Positions 18,589-28,008 of a DNA stretch of 64,000 nucleotides are shown piece after piece. Each line of letters begins with the position of its first letter. The first letter of the stretch is position 1. The stretch comes from Stutzerimonas chloritidismutans AW-1 (GTDB lineage Bacteria; Pseudomonadota; Gammaproteobacteria; Pseudomonadales; Pseudomonadaceae): NCBI RefSeq assembly GCF_000495915.1, contig NZ_AOFQ01000054.1, positions 1 to 64,000 on the forward strand, in the 5' to 3' direction. The notes under the pieces were generated by a model. The model saw only the letters and a program-made list of their open reading frames with translations, had not been told where the DNA came from and did no database searches. The translations under genes and the position numbers were made by a program.

Positions 18589-20193
18589 ATGACCGACCAA
18601 ACCACCCGCCTTCCCGTGCGCCGCGCGCTGATCAGCGTGTCCGACAAGACCGGCGTCGTCGACTTCGCCCGCGACCTCGAAGCCCTCGGTGTCGAGATCC
18701 TCTCCACCGGCGGCACCTTCAAGCTGCTGCGTGACAACGGCATTGCTGCTGTCGAAGTGGCCGACTACACCGGCTTCCCGGAGATGATGGACGGCCGGGT
18801 GAAAACTCTGCACCCGAAGATTCACGGCGGCATCCTCGGCCGCCGCGACCTGGACGGCGCGGTGATGGCCGAGCACGGCATTGCCCCGATCGATCTGGTG
18901 GCGGTCAACCTCTATCCGTTCGCAGCCACGGTGGCCAAGCCCGGATGCACCCTGCCGGACGCCATCGAGAACATCGACATCGGCGGCCCGACCATGGTCC
19001 GCAGCGCGGCGAAGAACCACAAGGACGTCGCCATCGTGGTCAATGCCGGGGACTACGCGGCAGTGGTCGACAACTTGAAGAACGGCGGGCTGACCTACGC
19101 CCAGCGCTTCGACCTGGCGCTCAAGGCGTTCGAGCACACCGCCGGCTACGACGGCATGATCGCCAACTACCTGGGCGGCATCGACCAGAGCACCGAGCAG
19201 CTCAGCACCGAAAATCGCAGCCTGTTTCCGCGCACCTACAACATGCAGTTCATCAAGGCGCAGGACATGCGCTACGGCGAGAACCCGCACCAGCAGGCCG
19301 CCTTCTATGTCGAAAAGCCGGACGAAGCCTGCGTCGCCACTGCCAAGCAACTGCAGGGCAAGGAGCTGTCGTTCAACAACGTGGCCGACACCGACGCCGC
19401 GCTGGAGTGCGTGAAGAGCTTCACCAAGCCTGCCTGCGTGATCGTCAAGCATGCCAACCCCTGCGGCGTCGCCGTGGTACCGGAAGATGAAGGCGGCATC
19501 CGCAAGGCCTACGATCTGGCCTACGCCACCGACAGCGAGTCGGCGTTCGGCGGCATCATCGCCTTCAACCGCGAGCTGGACGGCGAAACCGCCCAGGCCA
19601 TCGTCGAGCGTCAGTTCGTCGAGGTGATCATCGCACCCAGGGTCTCTCAAGCCGCGCGCGACGTCGTCGCCAGCAAAGCCAACGTACGCCTGCTCGAGTG
19701 CGGCGAATGGCCGGCCGAGCGTAGCCCGGGCTGGGACTACAAGCGCGTCAACGGCGGCCTGCTGATCCAGAGCCGCGACATCGGCATGATCACCGAAGCA
19801 GACCTGAAGATCGTCACCCAGCGCGCGCCGACCGAGCAGGAAATCCATGACCTGATCTTCGCCTGGAAAGTGGCCAAGTTCGTCAAGTCTAACGCCATCG
19901 TCTACGCCAAGAACCGCCAGACCGTCGGCGTTGGTGCCGGCCAGATGAGCCGCGTCAACTCCGCGCGCATCGCCGCGATCAAGGCCGAACATGCCGGCCT
20001 GCCGGTTCCGGGTGCGGTAATGGCCTCGGACGCCTTCTTCCCGTTCCGCGATGGCATCGACAATGCGGCCAAGGCCGGCATCACCGCGGTGATCCAGCCG
20101 GGCGGCTCGATGCGTGACAACGAAGTGATCGCCGCGGCTGACGAAGCCGGCATTGCCATGGTGTTCACCGGCATGCGCCACTTCCGCCACTAA
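18589..20193 (+). CDS. purH: Bifunctional AICAR formyltransferase / IMP cyclohydrolase
   Basis: PurH catalyses the last two steps of IMP synthesis. The 534-residue product has the N-terminal cyclohydrolase domain ([37 protein letters not shown]). The C-terminal AICAR transformylase domain has [10 protein letters not shown], the active-site region of the family, and [12 protein letters not shown]. Length and order are normal. It starts 76 bases after fis, as in P. aeruginosa, and is followed by purD after a structured 199-base gap. Confidence 0.98.
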   Translation: MTDQTTRLPVRRALISVSDKTGVVDFARDLEALGVEILSTGGTFKLLRDNGIAAVEVADYTGFPEMMDGRVKTLHPKIHGGILGRRDLDGAVMAEHGIAPIDLVAVNLYPFAATVAKPGCTLPDAIENIDIGGPTMVRSAAKNHKDVAIVVNAGDYAAVVDNLKNGGLTYAQRFDLALKAFEHTAGYDGMIANYLGGIDQSTEQLSTENRSLFPRTYNMQFIKAQDMRYGENPHQQAAFYVEKPDEACVATAKQLQGKELSFNNVADTDAALECVKSFTKPACVIVKHANPCGVAVVPEDEGGIRKAYDLAYATDSESAFGGIIAFNRELDGETAQAIVERQFVEVIIAPRVSQAARDVVASKANVRLLECGEWPAERSPGWDYKRVNGGLLIQSRDIGMITEADLKIVTQRAPTEQEIHDLIFAWKVAKFVKSNAIVYAKNRQTVGVGAGQMSRVNSARIAAIKAEHAGLPVPGAVMASDAFFPFRDGIDNAAKAGITAVIQPGGSMRDNEVIAAADEAGIAMVFTGMRHFRH

Positions 20194-20227
20194 AATCGGC
20201 CGCACTCGGACAGGCATCTGCGGTGTT

Positions 20228-20374
20228 GCCCGACTCTTCCCCCATGCTCATTGCCAGAAGGCAACTCCGCCGGGTGAAGAGTCGGGCGCCTTGCATCTAC
20301 CAGCCCGATCGCGACCTCGGTATTCGTAGGGTGGATAACGCTTCGCTTATCCACCAAGCGGGCGACCCGCCCGC
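20228..20374. other. Three successive hairpins in the purH-purD gap
   Basis: The first is a 12-bp perfect inverted repeat, GCCCGACTCTTC (20228-20239) with GAAGAGTCGGGC (20276-20287), enclosing an inner stem TTGCC/GGCAA. The second is GGTGGATAA (20330-20338) with TTATCCACC (20347-20355). The third is GCGGGCG/CGCCCGC (20358-20374). The second resembles a repeat that I recall being scattered between genes in Pseudomonas genomes. No T run follows any of them, so they are not simple terminators. Confidence 0.65.
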
Positions 20375-20392
20375 CTCCATTGGGAGACAGCA

Positions 20393-21685
20393 ATGAACGT
20401 ACTGATCATCGGCAGCGGCGGCCGCGAGCACGCCCTGGCCTGGAAAGTGGCGCAGGATCCACGCGTTGCCAAGGTCTTCGTCGCCCCTGGCAACGCCGGC
20501 ACCGCCACTGAAGCCAAGTGCGAGAACGTCGCCATCGACGTACTGGCCATCGAGCAACTGGCGGATTTCGCCGCCGCCAACGTACAACTGACCATCGTCG
20601 GCCCCGAGGCGCCGCTGGTCAAAGGCGTGGTCGATCTGTTCCGCTCGCGCAGCCTGGACATCTTCGGCCCAACCGCTGCGGCCGCGCAGCTGGAAGGCTC
20701 CAAGGCGTTCACCAAGGACTTCCTGGCCCGCCACGCGATTCCCACTGCCGACTACCAGAACTTCACCGAAGTCGAGCCGGCATTGGCCTACCTGCGTGAA
20801 AAAGGCGCTCCGATCGTCATCAAGGCTGACGGCCTGGCCGCCGGCAAAGGCGTGATCGTCGCCATGACCCTGGCCGAAGCCGAGGAAGCGGTGCGCGACA
20901 TGCTGTCCGGCAACGCCTTCGGCGACGCCGGCGCGCGCGTAGTCATTGAAGAATTCCTGGATGGCGAAGAGGCCAGCTTTATCGTCATGGTCGACGGCGA
21001 GAACGTGCTGCCGATGGCCACCAGCCAGGACCACAAGCGCGTCGGCGACGGCGACAGCGGCCCCAACACCGGCGGCATGGGCGCCTATTCGCCGGCTCCG
21101 GTGGTCACCGCCGATGTGCATAAGCGCGTGATGGACGAGGTGATCTACCCGACCGTGCGCGGCATGGCTGCCGAAGGCAACGTCTACACCGGCTTCCTCT
21201 ACGCCGGCCTGATGATCGACAAGGCTGGCCAGCCGAAGGTCATCGAGTTCAACTGCCGCTTCGGCGACCCGGAAACCCAGCCGATCATGGTGCGCCTCGA
21301 ATCCTCGCTGGTGCTGCTGGTCGAAGCCGCGCTGGCCAAGGCGCTGAACAAGGTCGAGGCGACCTGGGATCCGCGCCCGACCGTCGGCGTGGTGCTGGCT
21401 GCTGGCGGCTACCCGGGCGATTACGCCAAGGGCGATGTGATCGAAGGGCTGGACGATGCCGCTGCGCTGGATGGCAAGGTGTTTCATGCCGGTACCGCTC
21501 TGAACGACCAGGGCCAGGTCGTCACCGCCGGTGGCCGCGTGCTTTGCGCAACGGCCATCGGCCGCACCGTCTCCGAGGCGCAGCAGCAGGCATACCGTCT
21601 GGCGGAAAAAATCCTCTGGAATGGCTGTTTCTATCGCAAAGATATCGGCTATCGCGCCATCTCCCGGGAGCTGCGCGACAGCTGA
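20393..21685 (+). CDS. purD: Phosphoribosylamine-glycine ligase
   Basis: PurD joins phosphoribosylamine and glycine using ATP, the second step of purine synthesis. The 430-residue product starts MNVLIIGSGGREHALAWK and carries the ATP-grasp core VIKADGLAAGKGVIVA. The metal-binding region includes the GARS signature FNCRFGDPETQ. GGGAG precedes the ATG by seven bases. It follows purH after a gap containing three hairpins and is followed by retS, the order found in P. aeruginosa. Confidence 0.98.
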   Translation: MNVLIIGSGGREHALAWKVAQDPRVAKVFVAPGNAGTATEAKCENVAIDVLAIEQLADFAAANVQLTIVGPEAPLVKGVVDLFRSRSLDIFGPTAAAAQLEGSKAFTKDFLARHAIPTADYQNFTEVEPALAYLREKGAPIVIKADGLAAGKGVIVAMTLAEAEEAVRDMLSGNAFGDAGARVVIEEFLDGEEASFIVMVDGENVLPMATSQDHKRVGDGDSGPNTGGMGAYSPAPVVTADVHKRVMDEVIYPTVRGMAAEGNVYTGFLYAGLMIDKAGQPKVIEFNCRFGDPETQPIMVRLESSLVLLVEAALAKALNKVEATWDPRPTVGVVLAAGGYPGDYAKGDVIEGLDDAAALDGKVFHAGTALNDQGQVVTAGGRVLCATAIGRTVSEAQQQAYRLAEKILWNGCFYRKDIGYRAISRELRDS

Positions 21686-21741
21686 GCGTAGCCAGGCGCC
21701 AGGAATGCGTGCGGCGCCAAGTTTTATCGCTGCCGCACGCA

Positions 21742-21770
21742 TTACAGGCCGACAAAGGCATGGCTATAAT
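21742..21770 (+). promoter_or_regulatory. Sigma70 promoter of retS
   Basis: TTACAG (21742-21747), a 17-base spacer and a perfect TATAAT (21765-21770). The predicted start near 21777 is downstream of the in-frame ATG at 21760, which supports translation from the GTG at 21802. Confidence 0.7.
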
Positions 21771-21801
21771 CGGCCGTCACACACATGAACGGACTTCTCA
21801 A

Positions 21802-24609
21802 GTGGGTCGGCTCCGGATTGCCATCGCTGTTTTCTTCGGCCTGCTGCTGATCAACCTGATCCCGCTTCCGGCCCTGGCGTCCATTACCCAGTCGCCGCCC
21901 TCCCCAGCACTATCCGCTCCACCCAATTCCGTGCCACAGAACTGGCGCATGCTGATCGACCAGTCGGGAGGGCTTACGCTCGACGAGGTGGTTTCCCAGC
22001 GCGCACTGTTCCAGCGTCTCGAAAAACTCTCCTACAGCGCTCCGGCCAGCGACCGAGCCGTCTGGCTGCAGGTCAGCCTGCCGTCACTGACACGACCGAA
22101 GTGGCTGTGGCTGTTTGCACCGCGAGTGCAGTATCTGGACTTCTACCTGCTGCGTGACGGCAAGCTCGAGCAGCATACGGCGACCGGGGAACTACGTCCC
22201 TTCAGCGCCCGGCCACTGCCCAACCGGGCGTACCTGTTCAGCCTTCCCAATGACGGGCAGCCACGCGAGGCCTATATCCGCCTGCAGTCCAGCCATCCGG
22301 TGATGACCTGGTTCAAGACCATCGATGAAGCCGGCCTGGTAAGCCTGAGCAAGCCTGCCTACCTATTCGGCGCGCTCTTCGGAGCACTGGCCTTGTTGAT
22401 GATCTACAACCTGCTGCGCTTTGCCTACACGCTCAGCTACACGCATATCTGGCTGAGCCTGCTGCACGGCGCCCTGCTGGCCTGCGCCATGGCCAATCTC
22501 GGGGTCATGGCGGCGTGGCTGCCCTGGCTGACCTACAGTCAGCCGCTGATCGCCGACCTGTCGGCGATGGCCGCCAGCGCCGCGCTGCTCGGCTACACGC
22601 TGGGTTTCTTCCATCACCGCAGGCGAACCTGGATCACCTGGCTGTTGGGCATCGAACTCAACCTGGTACTGGCGCTGGCAGCCAGCATCCTGCTCGGTCA
22701 GTGGCCGTGGTACAGCTGGCTGATCTATTCGCTGGTGCTGGCCGCATCGTGCAGCACTCTGTTCGTCGCGATCTATCACTGGCGCCAGGGCTATCAGCCG
22801 GCGCGCCTGGTGGTGGCCGGAACGACCCTGTTCAACGTAGGCATGATCTTCTTCATGCCCATGTTGCTGGGCTTCGACCAGCTCGACCCGGGCTGGCTGA
22901 CTGGCGGCCTGTTCAGCCTCGCGACCCTCGCAGGGCTACTACTCAGCTTTGCCCTGCTCGAACGTCAACGGCAGCGCCAGACCGACAGCCGCACCCAATT
23001 CACCGCAGCGGCCGTCAGCAGCGCGGAACTCAAGACCAAGGCCGATTTCCTGTCCAAGATCAGCCATGAACTGAGAACGCCAATGAACGGCGTGCTGGGC
23101 ATGAGCGAATTGCTGCTGGACACATCGCTGTCGGCCAAGCAACGCGACTACGTCCAGACGATTCATAGCTCCGGCAACGAACTGCTCAATCTGATCAACG
23201 AGATTCTCGACATTTCCAAGCTGGAATCCGGCCAGATCGAGCTGGATGACGTGCAGTTCGATTTCAACGCACTGATCGAAGACTGTCTGAGCATCTTCCG
23301 CGCCAAGGCCGAACAGCAGAAGGTCGAGCTGATCAGCTTTATTCAGCCGCAGCTGCCGCAGGTCGTGACCGGCGATCCGACCCGCCTGCGCCAGACCCTG
23401 CTCAACCTGCTGGAGAATGCCTTCAAGCAGACCGACGAAGGCGAGGTGTTGCTGATTGCCGCGGTCGACGGACCGCACGAGAGCCCGCGCCTGCGCATCA
23501 CCGTGCAGGATAGTGGGCGGCCACTCGAGGCGTTCGAGCGCGATGCGCTGCTCAATGCCGCGGTCGACAGTCATGACTTTCTTGCAGCGACACGCCATGG
23601 CGGGCGCCTTGGGCTGATCATCGCGCGCCAGCTGGTGCAACTGATGGATGGTGATTTCGGTATCCAGACTGGCACCAGTCAGGGCAACACCTTGTGGATC
23701 AGCCTACCGCTGGCCAGTGAAGGGCTGGCGCAGAGCAATGCCGACCTGGACGGGCCGCTGCAAGGCACTCGCCTGCTGATCGTCGATGACAACGACACCT
23801 GCCGCAAGGTACTGGTCCAGCAATGCAGCGGCTGGGGCCTGGAGGTCAGCGCCGTTGCGTCGGGCAAGGAGGCGTTGGCCCTGCTGCGGACCAAGGCGCA
23901 CCTCAAGGAATACTTCGATGTGGTCCTGCTCGATCAGGACATGCCCGGCATGACCGGCATGCAGCTGGCGAGCAAGATCAAGGAAGATTACAGCCTCAAC
24001 CATGACGTCCTGCTGATCATGCTCACCGGCATGAGCAGCGCACCGAGCAAGATCATTGCGCGCAATGCGGGTATCAAGCGCATCCTCGCCAAACCGGTCG
24101 CCGGTTACACGCTGAAGACCACCTTGGCCGACGAACTCGCGCAGCGCCAGCCGGGCACTCAGCAGCGCCAGGCAACGGTGCCGCAGAACCTGCCCGCGCT
24201 CGAAGTCCCGAGTGACTTCCGCATCCTGGTCGCCGAGGACAACAGTATTTCCACCAAGGTCATCCGCGGCATGTTGAACAAACTCAACCTGCAACCGGAC
24301 ACCGCCTGCAACGGCGAAGAGGCGCTGGAGGCGATCAAGGCGCAGCCGTATGACCTGGTCCTGATGGATTGCGAGATGCCCGTGCTCGACGGCTTTCAGG
24401 CCACTCACCAGCTGCGTGAATGGGAAGTCAGGAATGCGCGCCGGCGTACTCCCGTCGTTGCCCTGACTGCGCATATCCTCAGCGAGCACCGCGACCGCGC
24501 GCGAGAAGCTGGCATGGACGGTCATATGGCCAAGCCGGTGGAACTCTCGAACCTGCGCGAACTTGTCGACCACTGGGTTCGCGTCAAGCAGGCAGAGAGC
24601 GTCGACTGA
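21802..24609 (+). CDS. retS: Hybrid sensor kinase RetS
   Basis: RetS inhibits the GacS/GacA system and so tips the cell from biofilm and chronic behaviour toward motility and acute functions. The 935-residue product has a signal-anchor, a periplasmic 7TMR-DISMED2 domain (about 45-180) and seven membrane helices (190-395). A HisKA domain has SHELRTP (His422), followed by a CA domain and two receiver domains with Asp711 (LLDQDMPG) and Asp856 (LMDCEMPV). Domain order, length and positions of the phospho-sites track P. aeruginosa RetS, as does its place after purD. The ATP-binding G boxes are degenerate (DSGRPLE). GTG start chosen from the upstream promoter. Confidence 0.95.
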   Translation: MGRLRIAIAVFFGLLLINLIPLPALASITQSPPSPALSAPPNSVPQNWRMLIDQSGGLTLDEVVSQRALFQRLEKLSYSAPASDRAVWLQVSLPSLTRPKWLWLFAPRVQYLDFYLLRDGKLEQHTATGELRPFSARPLPNRAYLFSLPNDGQPREAYIRLQSSHPVMTWFKTIDEAGLVSLSKPAYLFGALFGALALLMIYNLLRFAYTLSYTHIWLSLLHGALLACAMANLGVMAAWLPWLTYSQPLIADLSAMAASAALLGYTLGFFHHRRRTWITWLLGIELNLVLALAASILLGQWPWYSWLIYSLVLAASCSTLFVAIYHWRQGYQPARLVVAGTTLFNVGMIFFMPMLLGFDQLDPGWLTGGLFSLATLAGLLLSFALLERQRQRQTDSRTQFTAAAVSSAELKTKADFLSKISHELRTPMNGVLGMSELLLDTSLSAKQRDYVQTIHSSGNELLNLINEILDISKLESGQIELDDVQFDFNALIEDCLSIFRAKAEQQKVELISFIQPQLPQVVTGDPTRLRQTLLNLLENAFKQTDEGEVLLIAAVDGPHESPRLRITVQDSGRPLEAFERDALLNAAVDSHDFLAATRHGGRLGLIIARQLVQLMDGDFGIQTGTSQGNTLWISLPLASEGLAQSNADLDGPLQGTRLLIVDDNDTCRKVLVQQCSGWGLEVSAVASGKEALALLRTKAHLKEYFDVVLLDQDMPGMTGMQLASKIKEDYSLNHDVLLIMLTGMSSAPSKIIARNAGIKRILAKPVAGYTLKTTLADELAQRQPGTQQRQATVPQNLPALEVPSDFRILVAEDNSISTKVIRGMLNKLNLQPDTACNGEEALEAIKAQPYDLVLMDCEMPVLDGFQATHQLREWEVRNARRRTPVVALTAHILSEHRDRAREAGMDGHMAKPVELSNLRELVDHWVRVKQAESVD

Positions 24610-24965
24610 CCGCGCCCTACCGTCCCCGCAGGTTTCCAATCCCTCACAACAGTCGACGTCCCAATCTCCACTGGCACCGCTTCTACATCCCCTGCACCAC
24701 ATGCACAGCATCGCCTCAGGCTACCGATGTCCAGACGACCGCCCAGGCATTGGCGCTCTCCTGCGGGATACCAATCCAAGCGGAACCTCCTCCTGCCGGT
24801 CCGAGCGAGAAGACCACTCGGGTGAAAAACTGAACAAAACCGGTCGCCAGCTGCCGATTGTTTGACGATTCGAGAACAGGTGGAGGTTTGGCATGGCGGT
24901 CGATCAGGGATGAGTGTGCTTCAGCGCAAGACGTGGCCAATCCTCTTCCCTCAAGGAGCCACGTG
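24610..24965. other. 356-base gap between retS and a membrane protein gene
   Basis: No convincing gene, RNA or terminator was recognised here. The open frames that cross it have low-complexity Ser/Pro/Arg composition and no start signal. The only clear element is the AAGGAG ribosome site at 24953-24958 belonging to the next gene. Confidence 0.5.
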
Positions 24966-25913
24966 ATGATGAAGCGGAGCGATGTCGCCTGGACCCTCAT
25001 CGGAGTCCTGGCCGTGCTGCTGTCCGGCTACCTGCTGTACCACGAAGTGCGCAACATCTCACTCAGCGAGCTCACCGACAGCCTGCAGGCGATCGGCGCG
25101 CGGCGTTGGCTGCTGGCCGCGCTGTCGACCCTGGGCGCCTATGTCGCGCTGGCCTGGTACGACCGCATCGCGATGGCTCATCTGGGCAAGAAGATGTCCT
25201 GGTGGTTCATCGCACTCTGTTCCTTCACCACCTACGCGCTGGCGCACAACATCGGCGCATCGGTGTTTTCCGGCGCCCTGGTGCGCTATCGCGCCTACCG
25301 CAGCCGGGGCCTGACGCCCCAGGAAATCGGCATCCTGATCGTCTTCTGCTCGCTGACCTTCGCGCTGGGCACCCTGCTCGCCGGGGGCGCCGTGCTGATT
25401 CTGAAACCGCAGCTTCTTCATCGGGCTGTCGATAGCGACAGCTGGGTATCCATCGCCGTCGGTTCGACCCTGCTCATGCTGGTCGCGCTCTATGCGTTCG
25501 GCGCATGGCGTCAGTTGCCACCGTGGCGGCTGGGCAAATGGCACATCGAGTACCCGCGACTGCCAATCGTCGGCCGTCAGCTGCTGGCGGGCCCGCTTGA
25601 GCTGCTCTGCGCCGCGGCGATCATCTACTTCGCGCTGCCGCCGGAACACAACCCGGGCTATCTGACCATCCTCGGCGTATTCCTCGCCTCCTTCACCCTG
25701 GCATTGCTGTCCCACGCACCCGGCGGGCTCGGTGTGCTGGAGCTGACCTTCGTAGCCGCCCTTCCGGAAATTCCCACGGTGGACGTGCTGGCAGCACTCA
25801 TCGTGTTCCGCGGTTTCTATCTGCTACTGCCCTTCGCTCTGGCCATGATCGTCGTACTGATATTCGAGTACGGCCAATGGCGCGCGAAACGCAGCGCAGC
25901 GTCCGAACATTGA
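24966..25913 (+). CDS. Lysylphosphatidylglycerol synthase TM-region / UPF0104 family membrane protein
   Basis: A 315-residue integral membrane protein with about eight helices. The YbhN/UPF0104 pattern is seen in YALAHNIGASVFSGALVRYRAY near residue 90 and SHAPGGLGVLELTF near 250, the two signature loops of the MprF-like flippase domain. The MprF synthase domain is absent, so this is the stand-alone membrane part. It may move or bind a lipid, but no substrate can be assigned. AAGGAG seven bases upstream supports ATG 24966; another ATG follows directly. Confidence 0.85.
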   Translation: MMKRSDVAWTLIGVLAVLLSGYLLYHEVRNISLSELTDSLQAIGARRWLLAALSTLGAYVALAWYDRIAMAHLGKKMSWWFIALCSFTTYALAHNIGASVFSGALVRYRAYRSRGLTPQEIGILIVFCSLTFALGTLLAGGAVLILKPQLLHRAVDSDSWVSIAVGSTLLMLVALYAFGAWRQLPPWRLGKWHIEYPRLPIVGRQLLAGPLELLCAAAIIYFALPPEHNPGYLTILGVFLASFTLALLSHAPGGLGVLELTFVAALPEIPTVDVLAALIVFRGFYLLLPFALAMIVVLIFEYGQWRAKRSAASEH

Positions 25914-26013
25914 TGCTGGGGAAACGATACCAATCGCCATCCCGACGAAGATGGTATGGCGAATGACCGCAACACAGGCGATCATGCAGCCCTCTCCAGA
26001 CCAACCCGATGTC

Positions 26014-26739
26014 ATGACCGATACCGACCAGACCCACGCCGAACACAAACCGCGCCCGCTAATCGACCTGGCCGTCAGCATCCTGATTCCCTCGCTGATC
26101 CTGATGAAGCTCAGTGGTGAAGACCGCCTCGGCGCAGACGGTGCACTGCTGCTTGCCCTGGCCTTTCCGCTGGGCTGGGGGCTGTGGGAGCTGGCCAAAT
26201 ACCGCAAGTTCAACTGGATAGCCCTGCTCGGCCTGATCAGCGTGCTGCTGACTGGCGGCATCGGGCTGCTTCAGCTCGATACCCAGTGGCTCGCCATCAA
26301 GGAAGCAGCGGTTCCCGGCATCATCGGCATCGCCGTGCTGGCCTCGACGCGCACCCGCTACCCGCTGATTCGCACCCTGCTGTACAACCCTAAAGTGCTC
26401 AACGTGGACAAGATCCACGAACAGCTCGAGCAAAACGGCCAGGTCGAACACTTCGAAACGCGGCTGCTGCGGGCGACCTACCTGCTCAGCGGCACCTTCT
26501 TCTTCTCGTCGTTCATGAATTACGTGCTGGCCAAATGGATCGTCAACAGCCCCGCCGGCAGCGAAGCCTTCAACGCCGAACTGGGCCGCATGACCCTGCT
26601 CAGCTACCCGATGATCGCCATTCCCAGCATGTTGATGATGATGGCGATCTTCTTCTACCTCTGGCGCACCATCCACGGGCTGACCGGCCTGCGACTCGAG
26701 GACATCATGGCAACCTCGGCGCAGGAACCGCGCAGCTAA
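26014..26739 (+). CDS. VC0807-family multi-pass membrane protein
   Basis: A 241-residue protein with six probable membrane helices. The hydrophilic N terminus is followed by PLIDLAVSILIPSLILMKLS. A cytoplasmic loop contains NPKVLNVDKIHEQLEQNG, and a late segment reads FFFSSFMNYVLAKWIV. This is the pattern of the VC0807 family, found in many gammaproteobacteria and without assigned function. Four in-frame ATGs (25951, 25963, 25984 and 26014) could start it; none has a strong ribosome site. The last is preferred since it gives the usual short N terminus. Located 100 bases after the UPF0104 gene, same strand. Confidence 0.75.
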   Translation: MTDTDQTHAEHKPRPLIDLAVSILIPSLILMKLSGEDRLGADGALLLALAFPLGWGLWELAKYRKFNWIALLGLISVLLTGGIGLLQLDTQWLAIKEAAVPGIIGIAVLASTRTRYPLIRTLLYNPKVLNVDKIHEQLEQNGQVEHFETRLLRATYLLSGTFFFSSFMNYVLAKWIVNSPAGSEAFNAELGRMTLLSYPMIAIPSMLMMMAIFFYLWRTIHGLTGLRLEDIMATSAQEPRS

Positions 26740-26760
26740 CAAATAGCCGCGCATGAAAAA

Positions 26761-26782
26761 GGCCGGCGGGCTTGCGCCGGCC
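26761..26782 (-). terminator. Terminator of the 28-residue peptide gene
   Basis: GGCCGGCG and CGCCGGCC form an 8-bp perfect stem (26761-26768, 26775-26782). On the minus strand the stem is followed by TTTTTC, so it ends the small gene at 26802. It may also stop plus-strand transcription. Confidence 0.75.
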
Positions 26783-26801
26783 GGCCTGTCGCCCCCGCTC
26801 G

Positions 26802-26888
26802 TCAGAACAGCAGCTTGAATATCCCGATCACCACGATCAGGCCGATGATGAAGATGATGCCTGCGGTCCCGCCGATGAATTTCAACAT
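26802..26888 (-). CDS. 28-residue single-helix membrane peptide
   Basis: A small open frame of 28 codons plus stop on the minus strand. It begins MLKFIGGTAG, runs through an uninterrupted Ile/Val/Leu/Phe/Gly helix and ends FKLLF, so it should be a single inner-membrane span with a Lys near each end. GGAG stands about ten bases before the ATG, and a hairpin plus T run follows the stop, so it looks like a complete one-gene unit. I know of very short hydrophobic proteins of this style in pseudomonads but cannot assign a family or role. Composition and both flanking signals are the evidence. Confidence 0.65.
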   Translation of the reverse strand: MLKFIGGTAGIIFIIGLIVVIGIFKLLF

Positions 26889-26996
26889 GCCGTGCTCTCC
26901 GGTTTTTTCAGGTCTGTGATTTTTGTGACAGTCCTGTCCCGGAGCCGTTCGTCAAAACTGCAGCGGAGTCCTAGTCGCTGACCGCTGAGCGTTCCA

Positions 26997-27896
26997 CTAG
27001 CCAGCCGCAAGCAGCATCCATAGCGGCAGGCTGATGAGTGCAGTCACGGTCGAGAGAAACACGGTCGAGCTGACCGCTCGCGTGTCCTCGGAATGCTTGA
27101 CGAACGCCAGCACGTTAACGCCGCTCGGGCAGGCTGCAAGCAGCACCAGCACGTTGCGTGCATCCTGATTCAGCCCTGGCAGCAACCCGCTCAGCCACCA
27201 GACCAGTGCCGGAAACGCCGCCAGTTTGACCAGCGTCAGCAGCAGCGCCGTCCCGTTTGGCCGCAGGCGATAGCGCGACAGGCTTATGCCCAGCACCATC
27301 AGCGCACAGGGCAATGCCGCCTGCGCCAGCCATACAGCGACGCGCCAGAGCGGCTCGGGCAGCTCGAGCCCGGATAGATTCAACAGGGCACCGAGCACCA
27401 GACCGATGATCAGCGGATTCGCCAGATTCCTCAGCAGCGCCGGAGCGCTGACCTTGTCGCCGTCACCCAGTGCCGCGTAGAAGCTCTGCAGCGAGAACAG
27501 GACGAGACTGTGAAACACCAGGATGGCGAACACATAGACCAGGCTTTCAGCGCCAAGCAGCGTGGTCACCAGCGGGATGCCGACCAATACGTTGTTCGAG
27601 TAGGCGGCCGTAAGACCAAGCGGAGTGGCGCGCCCGGCGCGGCGGTGAGCGACCAGATTGACCAGCAGGAACACCAGCAGCACCGGTACGAAATAGGCCA
27701 GCAGCAGCATTGGCGACATGCCATTACTCAGCTCGGCGCGGGCGATCCCGGTAAACAGCACTGCCGGCATGAACAGCTTGAAGGTGACACTGGCCAGCCC
27801 GGCCGCTCCTTCGTTGTTGAGCCATTGCCGCCAGCCGAACAGATAGCCGAGCGTGATCAGACCGAAGATCGGCAGGATTGCCAACACCACTACCAT
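26997..27896 (-). CDS. AEC-family (auxin efflux carrier-like) transporter
   Basis: A 299-residue membrane protein with about ten helices in two halves, of the Mem_trans (AEC) family. Signatures are ILPIFGLITLGYLFG at the N terminus, the broken-helix segment AAYSNNVLVGIPLV in the first half, and AACPSGVNVLAFVKH in the second. Bacterial members export or import organic acids such as malate, malonate or lactate; the substrate here cannot be told. It is monocistronic by spacing: the next gene on the same strand ends 112 bases upstream. Confidence 0.9.
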   Translation of the reverse strand: MVVVLAILPIFGLITLGYLFGWRQWLNNEGAAGLASVTFKLFMPAVLFTGIARAELSNGMSPMLLLAYFVPVLLVFLLVNLVAHRRAGRATPLGLTAAYSNNVLVGIPLVTTLLGAESLVYVFAILVFHSLVLFSLQSFYAALGDGDKVSAPALLRNLANPLIIGLVLGALLNLSGLELPEPLWRVAVWLAQAALPCALMVLGISLSRYRLRPNGTALLLTLVKLAAFPALVWWLSGLLPGLNQDARNVLVLLAACPSGVNVLAFVKHSEDTRAVSSTVFLSTVTALISLPLWMLLAAG

Positions 27897-28008
27897 GCTG
27901 CGCCCCTTCTAGAGCCGAACGTCAGGCCACGCCTTGGCGCGGGGGCGCAAGAATACACCGGAGGTCAGGGAAATCGCACGGCGCCGGGTAACTGCCGTGC
28001 ACTTTCTG

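Noticed and set aside
24563-24865. Possible small protein in the gap after retS
   Set aside because: It overlaps the retS end, is Ser/Pro/Arg-rich and has no start signal.
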